Shown piece by piece: positions 1-5,705 of a stretch of 5,705 bases of DNA. The number at the start of each line of letters is the position of its first letter. Position 1 is the first letter of the stretch. The notes under the pieces were generated by a model. The model was not told the DNA's origin and made no database searches. It was given only the letters and a program-made list of their open reading frames with translations. The translations under genes were made by a program, and so were the position numbers. Source of the DNA: Deltaproteobacteria bacterium (GTDB lineage: Bacteria > Desulfobacterota > GWC2-55-46 > JADFVP01); the NCBI GenBank assembly GCA_024275855.1, contig JAJRYL010000359.1, forward strand, positions 1 through 5,705. The letters are read 5' to 3'.

Positions 1-705
1 GCTGTCGGCATACTCTTTCTTGCCCCGTTCGGATTCTCCATGTACTTTGTCTACGACAGTCTCTTGTTGTCGGTAATCTCTCTCGGCATCGGGGTTCCGT
101 TGACCCTGCTCGCGATTATAGGCTGGGTTAAGGAGTCCGTAGGCGGGATCGATCTTTACACTAAAGAACAGGGCCTCGGTAACGGCGCAATGCCGTTTTT
201 AATACTTGCCGAAGCCTTTATCTTTATCGGCTTCCTGGTCGCGTACTGGGTGCTCAGGCTTACTTCCGATGTCTGGCCCCCTGAGGGAAGCCCGCATATC
301 GGTTATGTAACTCCAATAATAATGACCATAATCTTAGTCTCTTCAAGTATCACAATGCATGTCGCTGAGGATAAACTTGAGCATGACAACCGCTCCGGTT
401 TCATCACATGGCTTATCATTACCATTTTGCTCGGTTCGGCATTCCTCGGCCTGAGCGCTTCGGAGTGGTCGCACCTTTTAAGTAGCGGCTTCAAGACCAG
501 CACCAACATATACGGTTCGGCCTTCTACTCCATAACGGGTTTTCACGCCTCGCATGTTGTGGTCGGGCTCGGTATGTTTATCGCCGCTCTTATTCCGGCG
601 CTCAGCGGGTCTGTCAGCAAGACGTTTGTCAAGAGCATCTCTATGTATTGGCATTTCGTCGATATAATCTGGCTCTTTGTCGTTTCACAGGTCTACTTCT
701 GGTAA
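1..705 (+). CDS. coxC: Cytochrome c oxidase subunit III, 5' truncated by the window
   Basis: This is subunit III of an aa3-type cytochrome c oxidase, an inner-membrane subunit that packs against subunit I near the D-pathway entrance. The frame is open back to base 1. The 13 codons before the first ATG (base 40) continue the first membrane helix, which aligns with helix I of seven-helix subunit III, so the true start lies upstream and roughly 20 residues are missing. The visible 234 residues hold the other six helices. Family marks are the conserved membrane glutamate in LAEAFIFIGF (visible residue 71), the SEWSHLL segment (Glu at about 156), the GFHASHVVVG motif (His at about 182 and 185) and the typical C-terminal ending YWHFVDIIWLFVVSQVYFW. 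It is a stand-alone subunit, not fused to subunit I. It sits first in the visible order, before the SCO gene, whereas subunit III more often follows subunit I. The family call is secure; ATG 40 is rejected as the start. Confidence 0.95.
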   Translation, partial: AVGILFLAPFGFSMYFVYDSLLLSVISLGIGVPLTLLAIIGWVKESVGGIDLYTKEQGLGNGAMPFLILAEAFIFIGFLVAYWVLRLTSDVWPPEGSPHIGYVTPIIMTIILVSSSITMHVAEDKLEHDNRSGFITWLIITILLGSAFLGLSASEWSHLLSSGFKTSTNIYGSAFYSITGFHASHVVVGLGMFIAALIPALSGSVSKTFVKSISMYWHFVDIIWLFVVSQVYFW

Positions 706-729
706 GCCTTTTATTGTGCGGGAGCATCT

Positions 730-1560
730 ATGCGGTTTATGAGTCTGCTGTTTTTGCTAACGGTTTTGAGTCTTGCGGTCACGGTAACGCCGGCAACTGC
801 GGAGTATACGCAGGTAGCGGCAAACAGCCACGACCCTTCTGTTCTCAAGATTGACGAGGTCGCATTTCTCGGTACAAAAGTTAACGGGGATTATCTGTTG
901 AGCGACGGAGCGGGACGCGAGTTCACGCTCAATAGCGTTATCGACAATAAACCCCTTATACTTCTCTTTTCGTATTACGAATGCGACGGTGTCTGTCCGA
1001 CGGTCAATACGAACATGAAAGAGATGCTGAGTTCTATAAAAGGTCAGGTGGCGGGTAAAGATTTTTCCGTTCTGACCCTTTCGTTCGATAAGACTGACGA
1101 CGCGCTTGAGATGGGAATGTTCGAAGAGAGGGTCGGTTATCCGGGCGCTCTCGAAGGAGCCTGGAAGGTCGCTATACTGAAGGACCCGGAAGATATTGAA
1201 CCGTTGACAAAGAGTGTCGGGTTCAATTTTTTCTGGTCTAATACCGACCAGGTCTTCGCTCATCCTAACGTCTTTATCATACTGTCTCCCGAGGGCAGGG
1301 TTACAAGGTATCTGTACGGGGCGCAGATGGAGAGGAAGGACCTTGGCATCGCTATTGCCGAGGCCGGGCTCGGCAAGACCGGACGGTCGAAGATAAGGGA
1401 TCTGAAGGACTTATATCTGTTGGCGTGTTACTCGTACAATTTTGAAGAGGGAAGTTACACAATAAATTATCCATTCGTTATTGGCGCCGGCTCTTTCTTT
1501 TTAAGTGCCGGAACAATTGTTGTTTCAATCTTAGTCTTTAAAAAAAGGGCAAGGAGGTAA
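730..1560 (+). CDS. sco: SCO1/SenC-family copper chaperone with C-terminal membrane anchor
   Basis: This thioredoxin-fold protein is exported and helps assemble the CuA centre of subunit II, by copper transfer or thiol reduction. Residues 1-24 look like a signal peptide ending PATA. The copper-binding CxxxC is present (Cys85 and Cys89 in ECDGVCPT), and the conserved distal histidine is His178 in FAHPN, so all three ligands of functional SCO proteins are kept. Asp120 in LSFD matches the usual loop before the third strand. After the SCO domain (about 40-210) there is a linker with Cys233 in LLACYSYNFEEG and then a hydrophobic helix (about 247-270) ending KKRARR, which would leave the domain outside and the tail in the cytoplasm. 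At 276 residues it is longer than single-anchor SCO proteins. GGGAG at 720-724 lies five bases before this ATG. It lies between subunits III and II in the operon, consistent with a CuA role. Confidence 0.93.
   Translation: MRFMSLLFLLTVLSLAVTVTPATAEYTQVAANSHDPSVLKIDEVAFLGTKVNGDYLLSDGAGREFTLNSVIDNKPLILLFSYYECDGVCPTVNTNMKEMLSSIKGQVAGKDFSVLTLSFDKTDDALEMGMFEERVGYPGALEGAWKVAILKDPEDIEPLTKSVGFNFFWSNTDQVFAHPNVFIILSPEGRVTRYLYGAQMERKDLGIAIAEAGLGKTGRSKIRDLKDLYLLACYSYNFEEGSYTINYPFVIGAGSFFLSAGTIVVSILVFKKRARR
1551..1557 (+). promoter_or_regulatory. Strong Shine-Dalgarno for coxB inside the sco gene end
   Basis: AAGGAGG lies in the last codons of the SCO gene (AGG AGG TAA) and ends seven bases before the coxB ATG at 1565. 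It fixes that start and suggests the subunit II gene is translated in step with termination on the SCO gene. It is the best ribosome-binding match in the window. Confidence 0.85.
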
Positions 1561-1564
1561 TATC

Positions 1565-2308
1565 ATGCGCAGGCGATTTTATCCTCTGATATCTCTTCTT
1601 ATGTTCTTCGTACTTGCGGGCACCAGTTTCGCAAGCAGCGAAGAGGGGCACGATTTAGCCTCATCCGATATACCGGATTCTGTAGAGGGATTCAAACATC
1701 TTTGGCGTGAAGTGATGATAGATATAACCGTTATAGGCGTCTTTTTCGCCCTGGTTACCGTCTATTTTCTCATCACCTATAGAAGAAAGAGGCCGGGACA
1801 GGAGGGCAGGCCGGTTAAGTTATCGAGGGCGGCGGTTTTTGGCTGGGCTATTATACCGGTTTTTGTCTTTATGGCCGACGACCTTTATCTCGGAGCGCAG
1901 GGCTGGTCGCTCTGGAACTCTTACCGTACTCCGCCTGAGAGTTCGTACGAGATACAGTTGCAGAGTTCGATGTGGTCGTGGAAGTTTACGTACCCCGGTG
2001 GGGTTGAGTCCTATAATGAAATGAGGGTTCCGGCCGGTAAGCCGATACTCGTCAGGATGACGAGTTCCGATACCATTCATTCGCTCTTTATTCCAGACTT
2101 CAAGGTAAAAGAGGACTCTATGCCCGGCAGAATAACGTACCTGTGGTTCTATCCGAAAGAGACCGGAGAGCACCTTATAACCTGTGCGGAGTACTGCGGC
2201 ATGATGCACTCAAGCATGGCCGGTAAGATTATAGCTATGGAACAAGACAAGTTCGACTCCTGGCTCGCTTCTGAGCAGGCGGCGCTTAAAGCAGAAGAGG
2301 GGGCCTAA
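1565..2308 (+). CDS. coxB: Cytochrome c oxidase subunit II (CuA subunit)
   Basis: Subunit II accepts electrons from cytochrome c at the binuclear CuA site on the outer face and passes them to heme a. Residues 1-23 form a signal peptide (SFA cut site), followed by two membrane helices (about 50-71 and 88-108) and an outer cupredoxin domain. The CuA ligands are complete: His172 in DTIHSLFIPDF, then Cys207, Glu209, Cys211, His215 and Met218 in CAEYCGMMHSSM. Trp137 in SSMWSWKFTYP matches the electron-entry tryptophan patch. The protein is 247 residues and has no C-terminal cytochrome c domain, so it is not a caa3-type fused subunit. Helix II is unusual: the K-pathway glutamate normally three residues before the conserved Trp (here Trp94) is Val91, and two aspartates (105 and 106) lie in the outer half of the helix. 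It starts four bases after the SCO stop and is followed by coxA after two bases. Confidence 0.97.
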   Translation: MRRRFYPLISLLMFFVLAGTSFASSEEGHDLASSDIPDSVEGFKHLWREVMIDITVIGVFFALVTVYFLITYRRKRPGQEGRPVKLSRAAVFGWAIIPVFVFMADDLYLGAQGWSLWNSYRTPPESSYEIQLQSSMWSWKFTYPGGVESYNEMRVPAGKPILVRMTSSDTIHSLFIPDFKVKEDSMPGRITYLWFYPKETGEHLITCAEYCGMMHSSMAGKIIAMEQDKFDSWLASEQAALKAEEGA

Positions 2309-2310
2309 AA

Positions 2311-3900
2311 ATGAGCGGATCTAAAGGAGGAGTAGGGAAGTTCTTAAAAGAGTGGATATTTACCATCGACCACAAAAGGGTAGGTATTCTCTATCTTATA
2401 GGTTCCCTTGCGGCTTTTGCCGTGGCAGGACTTATGGCAATGCTGATACGGGTTGAGCTTTCGAGCGTAGGCCCGACAATAACGGACCCGAATACGTACA
2501 ACGTATGGCTTTACTTTCACGGCGCGGCAATGATTTTAGGTTTCCAGATTCCCGCGCTGACCGGCTTTTTCGCCAACTGGCTTATACCGCTACAGATCGG
2601 GGCCAGGGATGTAGCGTTCCCCCGCCTGAACGCGCTTAGCCTATGGCTCTTCTGGATGGGTATAATACTGGCGCTTCTCACCTTTGTGGTGCCCAATCCG
2701 CCAGATATTATGTGGACGGCTTATCCGCCGTACTCGATTCTCAGTCCGGGTAATACGGCCTTCTATTCGTTTACCGTGCTTATCATGGGTTTTGCGTCTA
2801 TCGCGGGCGGTGTAAACCTTATTACCACTATTATCTACATGCGCGCGCCCGGCATGAGATGGGGCAAGCTCAATATGTTCGTATGGTGCACGCTCGGCGC
2901 GTTCATCCTGCAGCTTATTTTTGTTCCTATACTCGGAACCGCCGTAACCATGATCTCTATGGATAAGTACCTCGGTACTACCTTCTTCTCGCCTACACAC
3001 GGAGGAGACGTGCTGCTGTACCAGAACCTCTTCTGGTTCTACTCCCATCCGGCGGTCTACGTAATACTGCTTCCGGTGCTTGGAATCATATTCGACATAG
3101 TCGCCACATTCGCCCGCAACCGCATCTTCAACTACAAGGTCGCGGTCTATGGGGGAATAGGCGGCATTACGCTCGTAAGCGGAGAGGTCTGGGTACATCA
3201 CCTCTACGCCTCCGGCATGCCTAACTGGATAAGGGTAGGTATGATGATGAGTACGTTGCTTATAAGCGTACCGGTCGGGTTATGCGTGTTGAGTATAATA
3301 GGTACGCTTTACAGGGGCGCGATAGAGTTTAAGACACCGATGTTGTACGCGGTCGGTTTTATCTTCCTGTTCCTTATAGGCGGGTTGACCGGCATACCGC
3401 TTGCGCTTAACTCTCTCGACCTTTATATACACGATACGCACTTCATTGTGGCGCACTTTCATTACGTAATGGCGGTTGCCGGTACGTTCTCGATAGTCGG
3501 GGGCATCTACTACTTCTGGCCCAAGTTTACGGGCAAGATGTATAACGAAACGCTCGGCAAGCTCGGTTTTGTCGTTACCTTTATAGGCGTCAACATAACC
3601 TTCTTCTCCATGTTCTTCGTAGGTTTCGCCGGAATGCCGAGAAGGTACTTCGATTACGCGCAGATGCCTCAGCTTGAGTCGGGGCACAGACTGGTAACAT
3701 TCGGCGCCTTTATACTCGCGGTAGGGTTTCTTATTACCCTTGTATCGTGGCTGCATTCACTATTTGCAGGCAAGCCGGCTCCTGACAATCCGTGGGGCTC
3801 GAAATCGCTTGAGTGGACCACGAGCACACCTCCGGGGCCGGGTAACTGGGCCGAGGTTCCGGACTGCGAGAACTTCGACCCGTACGGTTACGGAGAGTAG
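2311..3900 (+). CDS. coxA: Cytochrome c oxidase subunit I, A2-type, K-pathway residues missing
   Basis: This is the catalytic subunit, reducing O2 to water and pumping protons. It has 529 residues, twelve membrane helices and no fused subunit III. Metal ligands are complete: His70 and His384 (heme a), His382 (heme a3), and His246, His296 and His297 (CuB). Tyr250 sits in HPAVY for the His-Tyr crosslink. The Mg-site HD pair (374-375) and heme-propionate Arg444-Arg445 in GMPRRY are present. D-pathway residues Asn89, Asp100, Asn107, Ser110, Ser163 and Asn169 are kept. The glutamate of HPEVY is Ala248, and Tyr244-Ser245 precede the His, the mark of A2-type oxidases. By alignment from memory with Rhodobacter/Paracoccus subunit I, the K-pathway Ser, Thr and Lys are Phe261, Val322 and Cys325. 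AGAGGGGG ends seven bases before the ATG, two bases after coxB. Intact Tyr and His ligands argue for O2 rather than NO reduction. Confidence 0.97.
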   Translation: MSGSKGGVGKFLKEWIFTIDHKRVGILYLIGSLAAFAVAGLMAMLIRVELSSVGPTITDPNTYNVWLYFHGAAMILGFQIPALTGFFANWLIPLQIGARDVAFPRLNALSLWLFWMGIILALLTFVVPNPPDIMWTAYPPYSILSPGNTAFYSFTVLIMGFASIAGGVNLITTIIYMRAPGMRWGKLNMFVWCTLGAFILQLIFVPILGTAVTMISMDKYLGTTFFSPTHGGDVLLYQNLFWFYSHPAVYVILLPVLGIIFDIVATFARNRIFNYKVAVYGGIGGITLVSGEVWVHHLYASGMPNWIRVGMMMSTLLISVPVGLCVLSIIGTLYRGAIEFKTPMLYAVGFIFLFLIGGLTGIPLALNSLDLYIHDTHFIVAHFHYVMAVAGTFSIVGGIYYFWPKFTGKMYNETLGKLGFVVTFIGVNITFFSMFFVGFAGMPRRYFDYAQMPQLESGHRLVTFGAFILAVGFLITLVSWLHSLFAGKPAPDNPWGSKSLEWTTSTPPGPGNWAEVPDCENFDPYGYGE

Positions 3901-3909
3901 GTTTATAAA

Positions 3910-3951
3910 GAGTCGCGCCCCGCGCGGGGCGCGACTCACCCTCATCTTTTT
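3910..3951 (+). terminator. Palindromic hairpin and T run between coxA and ctaA
   Basis: Bases 3910-3937 form a perfect 28-base palindrome, giving a 12-pair, very GC-rich stem with a GCGC loop, starting nine bases after the coxA stop. A run of five T residues (3947-3951) follows only after a nine-base spacer, so it is not a textbook intrinsic terminator, where the T run directly abuts the stem. It could be a leaky terminator that lowers ctaA-ctaB expression relative to the oxidase subunits, or a stem that protects the 3' end of the coxA message. No convincing promoter follows before ctaA. Confidence 0.55.
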
Positions 3952-3986
3952 ATTAAGGTTTCAAGGAAAGTTGAAGGAGAGAACGT

Positions 3987-4934
3987 ATGTTGGATAAAAA
4001 GAGAATTGCACCCAGAGTCGGAATAGTGCTTGGCGCAACGGTTCTGTTCACTTATCTATTGATGGTTATGGGTACGTTTGTTACGAGCACCGGATCGGGG
4101 CTCGCCTGCCCGGACTGGCCTCTGTGTTACGGCACCGTAGTCCCGCCGCTTGAGCTTGCTATATGGTTTGAGTGGAGCCACAGGCTTCTTGGCGGCATAA
4201 CCAGTTCGCTTATATTGGTTTCGACATTCGTAGTATGGCGTTACTACAAGGGGCTTCCGAGAGTTTTCACCTCTCTTATGCTGTCGCTTCTTGTGGTAGG
4301 AGTACTGCTTGGCGGAATTACCGTTCTGATCGAAGCTCCGCTTCTGTCAACGTTCGCGCATGTCGCCATTATCAGCTCGCATCTTATAATAGCAACGCTT
4401 GTTCTTATCTGCCTGCTCTTTACGCTCAGGTACGTTCTTCTGAGCAAGGGCAAAGCTAAAGGTACCGTAACCGGGGCTAAGGGTACCAGGGGGTACTTCC
4501 GCCTGCTCTTTGGCGCGGTCTACCTGCAGGTGGTGCTTGGCATAGTGGTACGGTACTCGGGGGCTACGCTCGCCTGTCCGGACGTACCTCTTTGCGGCGG
4601 CAAGATAATACCGGACTTTTCAAGCTACATGGTTGCGCTTCATTTTACTCACAGGGTTTCCGCCGTACTTATACTGATACTTGCCGCGGCGCTTCTTTAC
4701 AGGGCCGTTAAAGAGGGCAGCGGCGCGCGTTCGTTCGCTATCGCTCTAACGCTCATTCTCTTTCAGGCTACGTTCGGTATCCTTATTGTAGTTACACAGA
4801 TGTTTCTGCCGGTTATAATCCTGCATGCGGCGACAGGTTTCATGTTGCTCGGTTTTCTTGCGTACCAGTCCGTTCCGGAGTTTTTCAGGCTTAAACTTAA
4901 CGGTGAACAGGAAAGGAGCGTTGAAACGTCATGA
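3987..4934 (+). CDS. ctaA: Heme A synthase (COX15/CtaA family)
   Basis: This membrane enzyme oxidises the C8 methyl of heme O to the formyl group of heme A, the last step in making the oxidase cofactor. At 315 residues with eight predicted helices in two similar halves, it has the usual family size. Each half carries a conserved histidine pair and an outer-loop cysteine pair. The first half has Cys41 and Cys47 in ACPDWPLC, Glu62 and His65 in EWSHRLLGG, and His132 in SSHLIIA. The second half has Cys197 and Cys203 in ACPDVPLC, His222 in HFTHR and His280 in ILHAATG. Keeping both cysteine pairs places it with the Bacillus-like two-pair enzymes rather than the cysteine-free alphaproteobacterial/mitochondrial forms. 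The halves are joined by a basic, Gly/Lys-rich loop (about 153-169). AAGGAGA (3974-3980) lies six bases before this ATG. It follows the hairpin after coxA and overlaps ctaB. Confidence 0.96.
   Translation: MLDKKRIAPRVGIVLGATVLFTYLLMVMGTFVTSTGSGLACPDWPLCYGTVVPPLELAIWFEWSHRLLGGITSSLILVSTFVVWRYYKGLPRVFTSLMLSLLVVGVLLGGITVLIEAPLLSTFAHVAIISSHLIIATLVLICLLFTLRYVLLSKGKAKGTVTGAKGTRGYFRLLFGAVYLQVVLGIVVRYSGATLACPDVPLCGGKIIPDFSSYMVALHFTHRVSAVLILILAAALLYRAVKEGSGARSFAIALTLILFQATFGILIVVTQMFLPVIILHAATGFMLLGFLAYQSVPEFFRLKLNGEQERSVETS
4914..4934 (+). promoter_or_regulatory. ctaA-ctaB translational coupling site (ATGA overlap)
   Basis: The ctaB ATG (4931-4933) overlaps the ctaA TGA (4932-4934). The nearest Shine-Dalgarno match, AGGAG at 4914-4918, is 12 bases upstream, longer than usual, and an in-frame TGA at 4922-4924 excludes an earlier ctaB start. 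Start of ctaB therefore probably depends on ribosomes finishing ctaA, which would keep the two heme-modifying enzymes in balance. Confidence 0.7.
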
Positions 4935-5705
4935 GAATAGAGACGCTTGGGCATAGAACGGGTGAAGCGGTAAGGTCGAGGGTCGTACCGTTAAAGGACG
5001 TACTCTCGGACTATATAACGTTGATGAAGCCGGGTATCGTCGGGCTTGTGCTCGTCAGTACCCTCTCAGGTATCTACCTCGCCTCAGGCGGCATGGTAGA
5101 GCCGACTCTGCTTATATGGACACTCTTGGGCGTCGGACTCGGTACCGCGGGCTCGGCAGTGCTTAACAACTATACCGACAGGGATATCGACCCCCTGATG
5201 AAGCGTACTTCGGGGCGCGCGCTCGCACGAGGAAGCATCTCCGAGTCGAACGCGTTATTTATGGGGCTTTTCTTCGTGGCCTTGTCAATGGCTATACTGG
5301 TGACGAGGGTAAATGTGCTGACAGCCGTTTTAACCGCTGCCGCAACGCTGACCTATGTGGTGCTCTACGGCATGGTGCTTAAACGCACCACGCCTTTCGC
5401 CAACCAGATAGGCGGCCTTTCCGGCGCCTTGCCTCCGGTGCTCGGTTGGACCGCGGTAACGGGTACAATCGGGTTAGAGGCCTCGGCGCTCTTTCTTTTA
5501 ATGGCAATATGGCAGCAGCCACATGCGCTAAGTCTTGCCCTTAAGTACAAAGACGATTACAAAAAAGCGGCAATTCCGGTTATACCGGTTGCCTGCGGCG
5601 TTAACTCTACAAAGCTTCGGATACTGCTTTACTCCTTAACGCTGCTTCCGGTCTCAGTACTGCCGTACTTTCTCGGCACGACAGGGGCGGTCTATTTAGG
5701 GGTGA
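4931..5705 (+). CDS. ctaB: Protoheme IX farnesyltransferase (heme O synthase), 3' truncated
   Basis: This UbiA-family membrane prenyltransferase adds a farnesyl group to heme B, giving heme O, the substrate of CtaA encoded just upstream. The frame is open to the last base, showing 258 residues, and the remaining C-terminal helices lie outside the window. The first Mg-diphosphate motif is complete: Asn79, Asp83 and Asp87 in NNYTDRDID, followed by PLMKRT. The second loop has YKDDY (Asp209) before AAIPVIPV. Other heme O synthase marks are LKRTTPFANQIGG, SGALPPVLGW and IWQQPHALSLAL. The usual Arg-Pro-Leu after MKRT reads Arg96-Ala97-Leu98, a mild change. A polar N-terminal stretch of about 27 residues precedes helix I. 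The start is set by the ATGA overlap with ctaA. The WQQPH and LKRTTP motifs separate it from other UbiA enzymes such as UbiA or MenA. Confidence 0.95.
   Translation, partial: MRIETLGHRTGEAVRSRVVPLKDVLSDYITLMKPGIVGLVLVSTLSGIYLASGGMVEPTLLIWTLLGVGLGTAGSAVLNNYTDRDIDPLMKRTSGRALARGSISESNALFMGLFFVALSMAILVTRVNVLTAVLTAAATLTYVVLYGMVLKRTTPFANQIGGLSGALPPVLGWTAVTGTIGLEASALFLLMAIWQQPHALSLALKYKDDYKKAAIPVIPVACGVNSTKLRILLYSLTLLPVSVLPYFLGTTGAVYLGV

Noticed and set aside
40..42. ATG at base 40 as the start of subunit III
   Set aside because: The 13 in-frame codons before it continue helix I of the seven-helix family and there is no ribosome-binding site, so the gene begins upstream of the window.
757..1263. 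Minus-strand open frame (168 codons) opposite the SCO gene
   Set aside because: It lies wholly within a gene with all family motifs intact, has no plausible ribosome-binding site context and no recognisable domain.
2641..3201. Long minus-strand open frame (186 codons) inside coxA
   Set aside because: Its product is rich in charged residues and Tyr with no recognisable fold, and it is the mirror of a strongly conserved membrane protein; it is a codon-usage shadow.
2311..3900. Subunit I as a nitric oxide reductase-like enzyme, given the missing K pathway
   Set aside because: The His-Tyr active-site pair (HPAVY), the three CuB histidines and the D-pathway entrance are intact, and a CuA subunit and heme A synthesis genes accompany it, which fits an O2 reductase.
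3949..3960. Possible -10 box (TATTAA-like) before ctaA
   Set aside because: No matching -35 element is present at the right distance, as the region upstream is the GC-rich hairpin; AT-rich text here is better explained as the terminator tail.
4459..4490. Short repeated GGTACC-containing units in ctaA
   Set aside because: They encode the Gly/Lys-rich loop between the two halves of the protein, are only about ten bases long and imperfect; chance or codon bias explains them.

Overview
The window holds a single plus-strand gene cluster for an aa3-type (heme-copper, A-family) cytochrome c oxidase and its assembly factors. It belongs to an aerobically respiring bacterium with a double set of membrane-bound subunits and dedicated heme A synthesis. 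By eye the base composition is near 50% G+C, with frequent ATA (Ile) and AGG (Arg) codons throughout. This style is seen in Desulfobacterota/Nitrospirota-like environmental lineages, but the sequence alone does not settle the taxonomy. All genes share the same style, and there is no sign of mobile elements, RNA genes or CRISPR.

Layout, left to right: (1) subunit III, cut at its 5' end (1-705); (2) a SCO/SenC copper chaperone with an extra C-terminal membrane anchor (730-1560); (3) subunit II with a complete CuA site (1565-2308); (4) subunit I with complete heme a, heme a3 and CuB ligands (2311-3900); (5) an 86-base gap containing a perfect 28-base palindrome followed by a short T run; (6) heme A synthase ctaA (3987-4934); (7) heme O synthase ctaB, overlapping ctaA by ATGA and cut by the window end (4931-5705). 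Every other gap is 24 bases or less, so the cluster reads as one operon. The palindrome may partly separate the structural genes from the heme-synthesis genes.

The products fit together. CtaB farnesylates heme B to heme O and CtaA oxidises heme O to heme A for subunit I. The SCO protein delivers copper to (or reduces) the CuA site of subunit II. Subunits I, II and III form the oxidase.

The most interesting signal is in the oxidase proton pathways. The D-pathway residues are kept and the glutamate at its end is replaced by the Tyr-Ser arrangement known for A2-type enzymes. All four classical K-pathway positions I could align are non-polar or changed, in both subunit I (Ser to Phe261, Thr to Val322, Lys to Cys325) and subunit II (Glu to Val91). 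The oxygen-reducing site itself, including the His-Tyr pair, is intact. This suggests an A-family oxidase with an absent or rebuilt K pathway. No wholly unknown system was seen.
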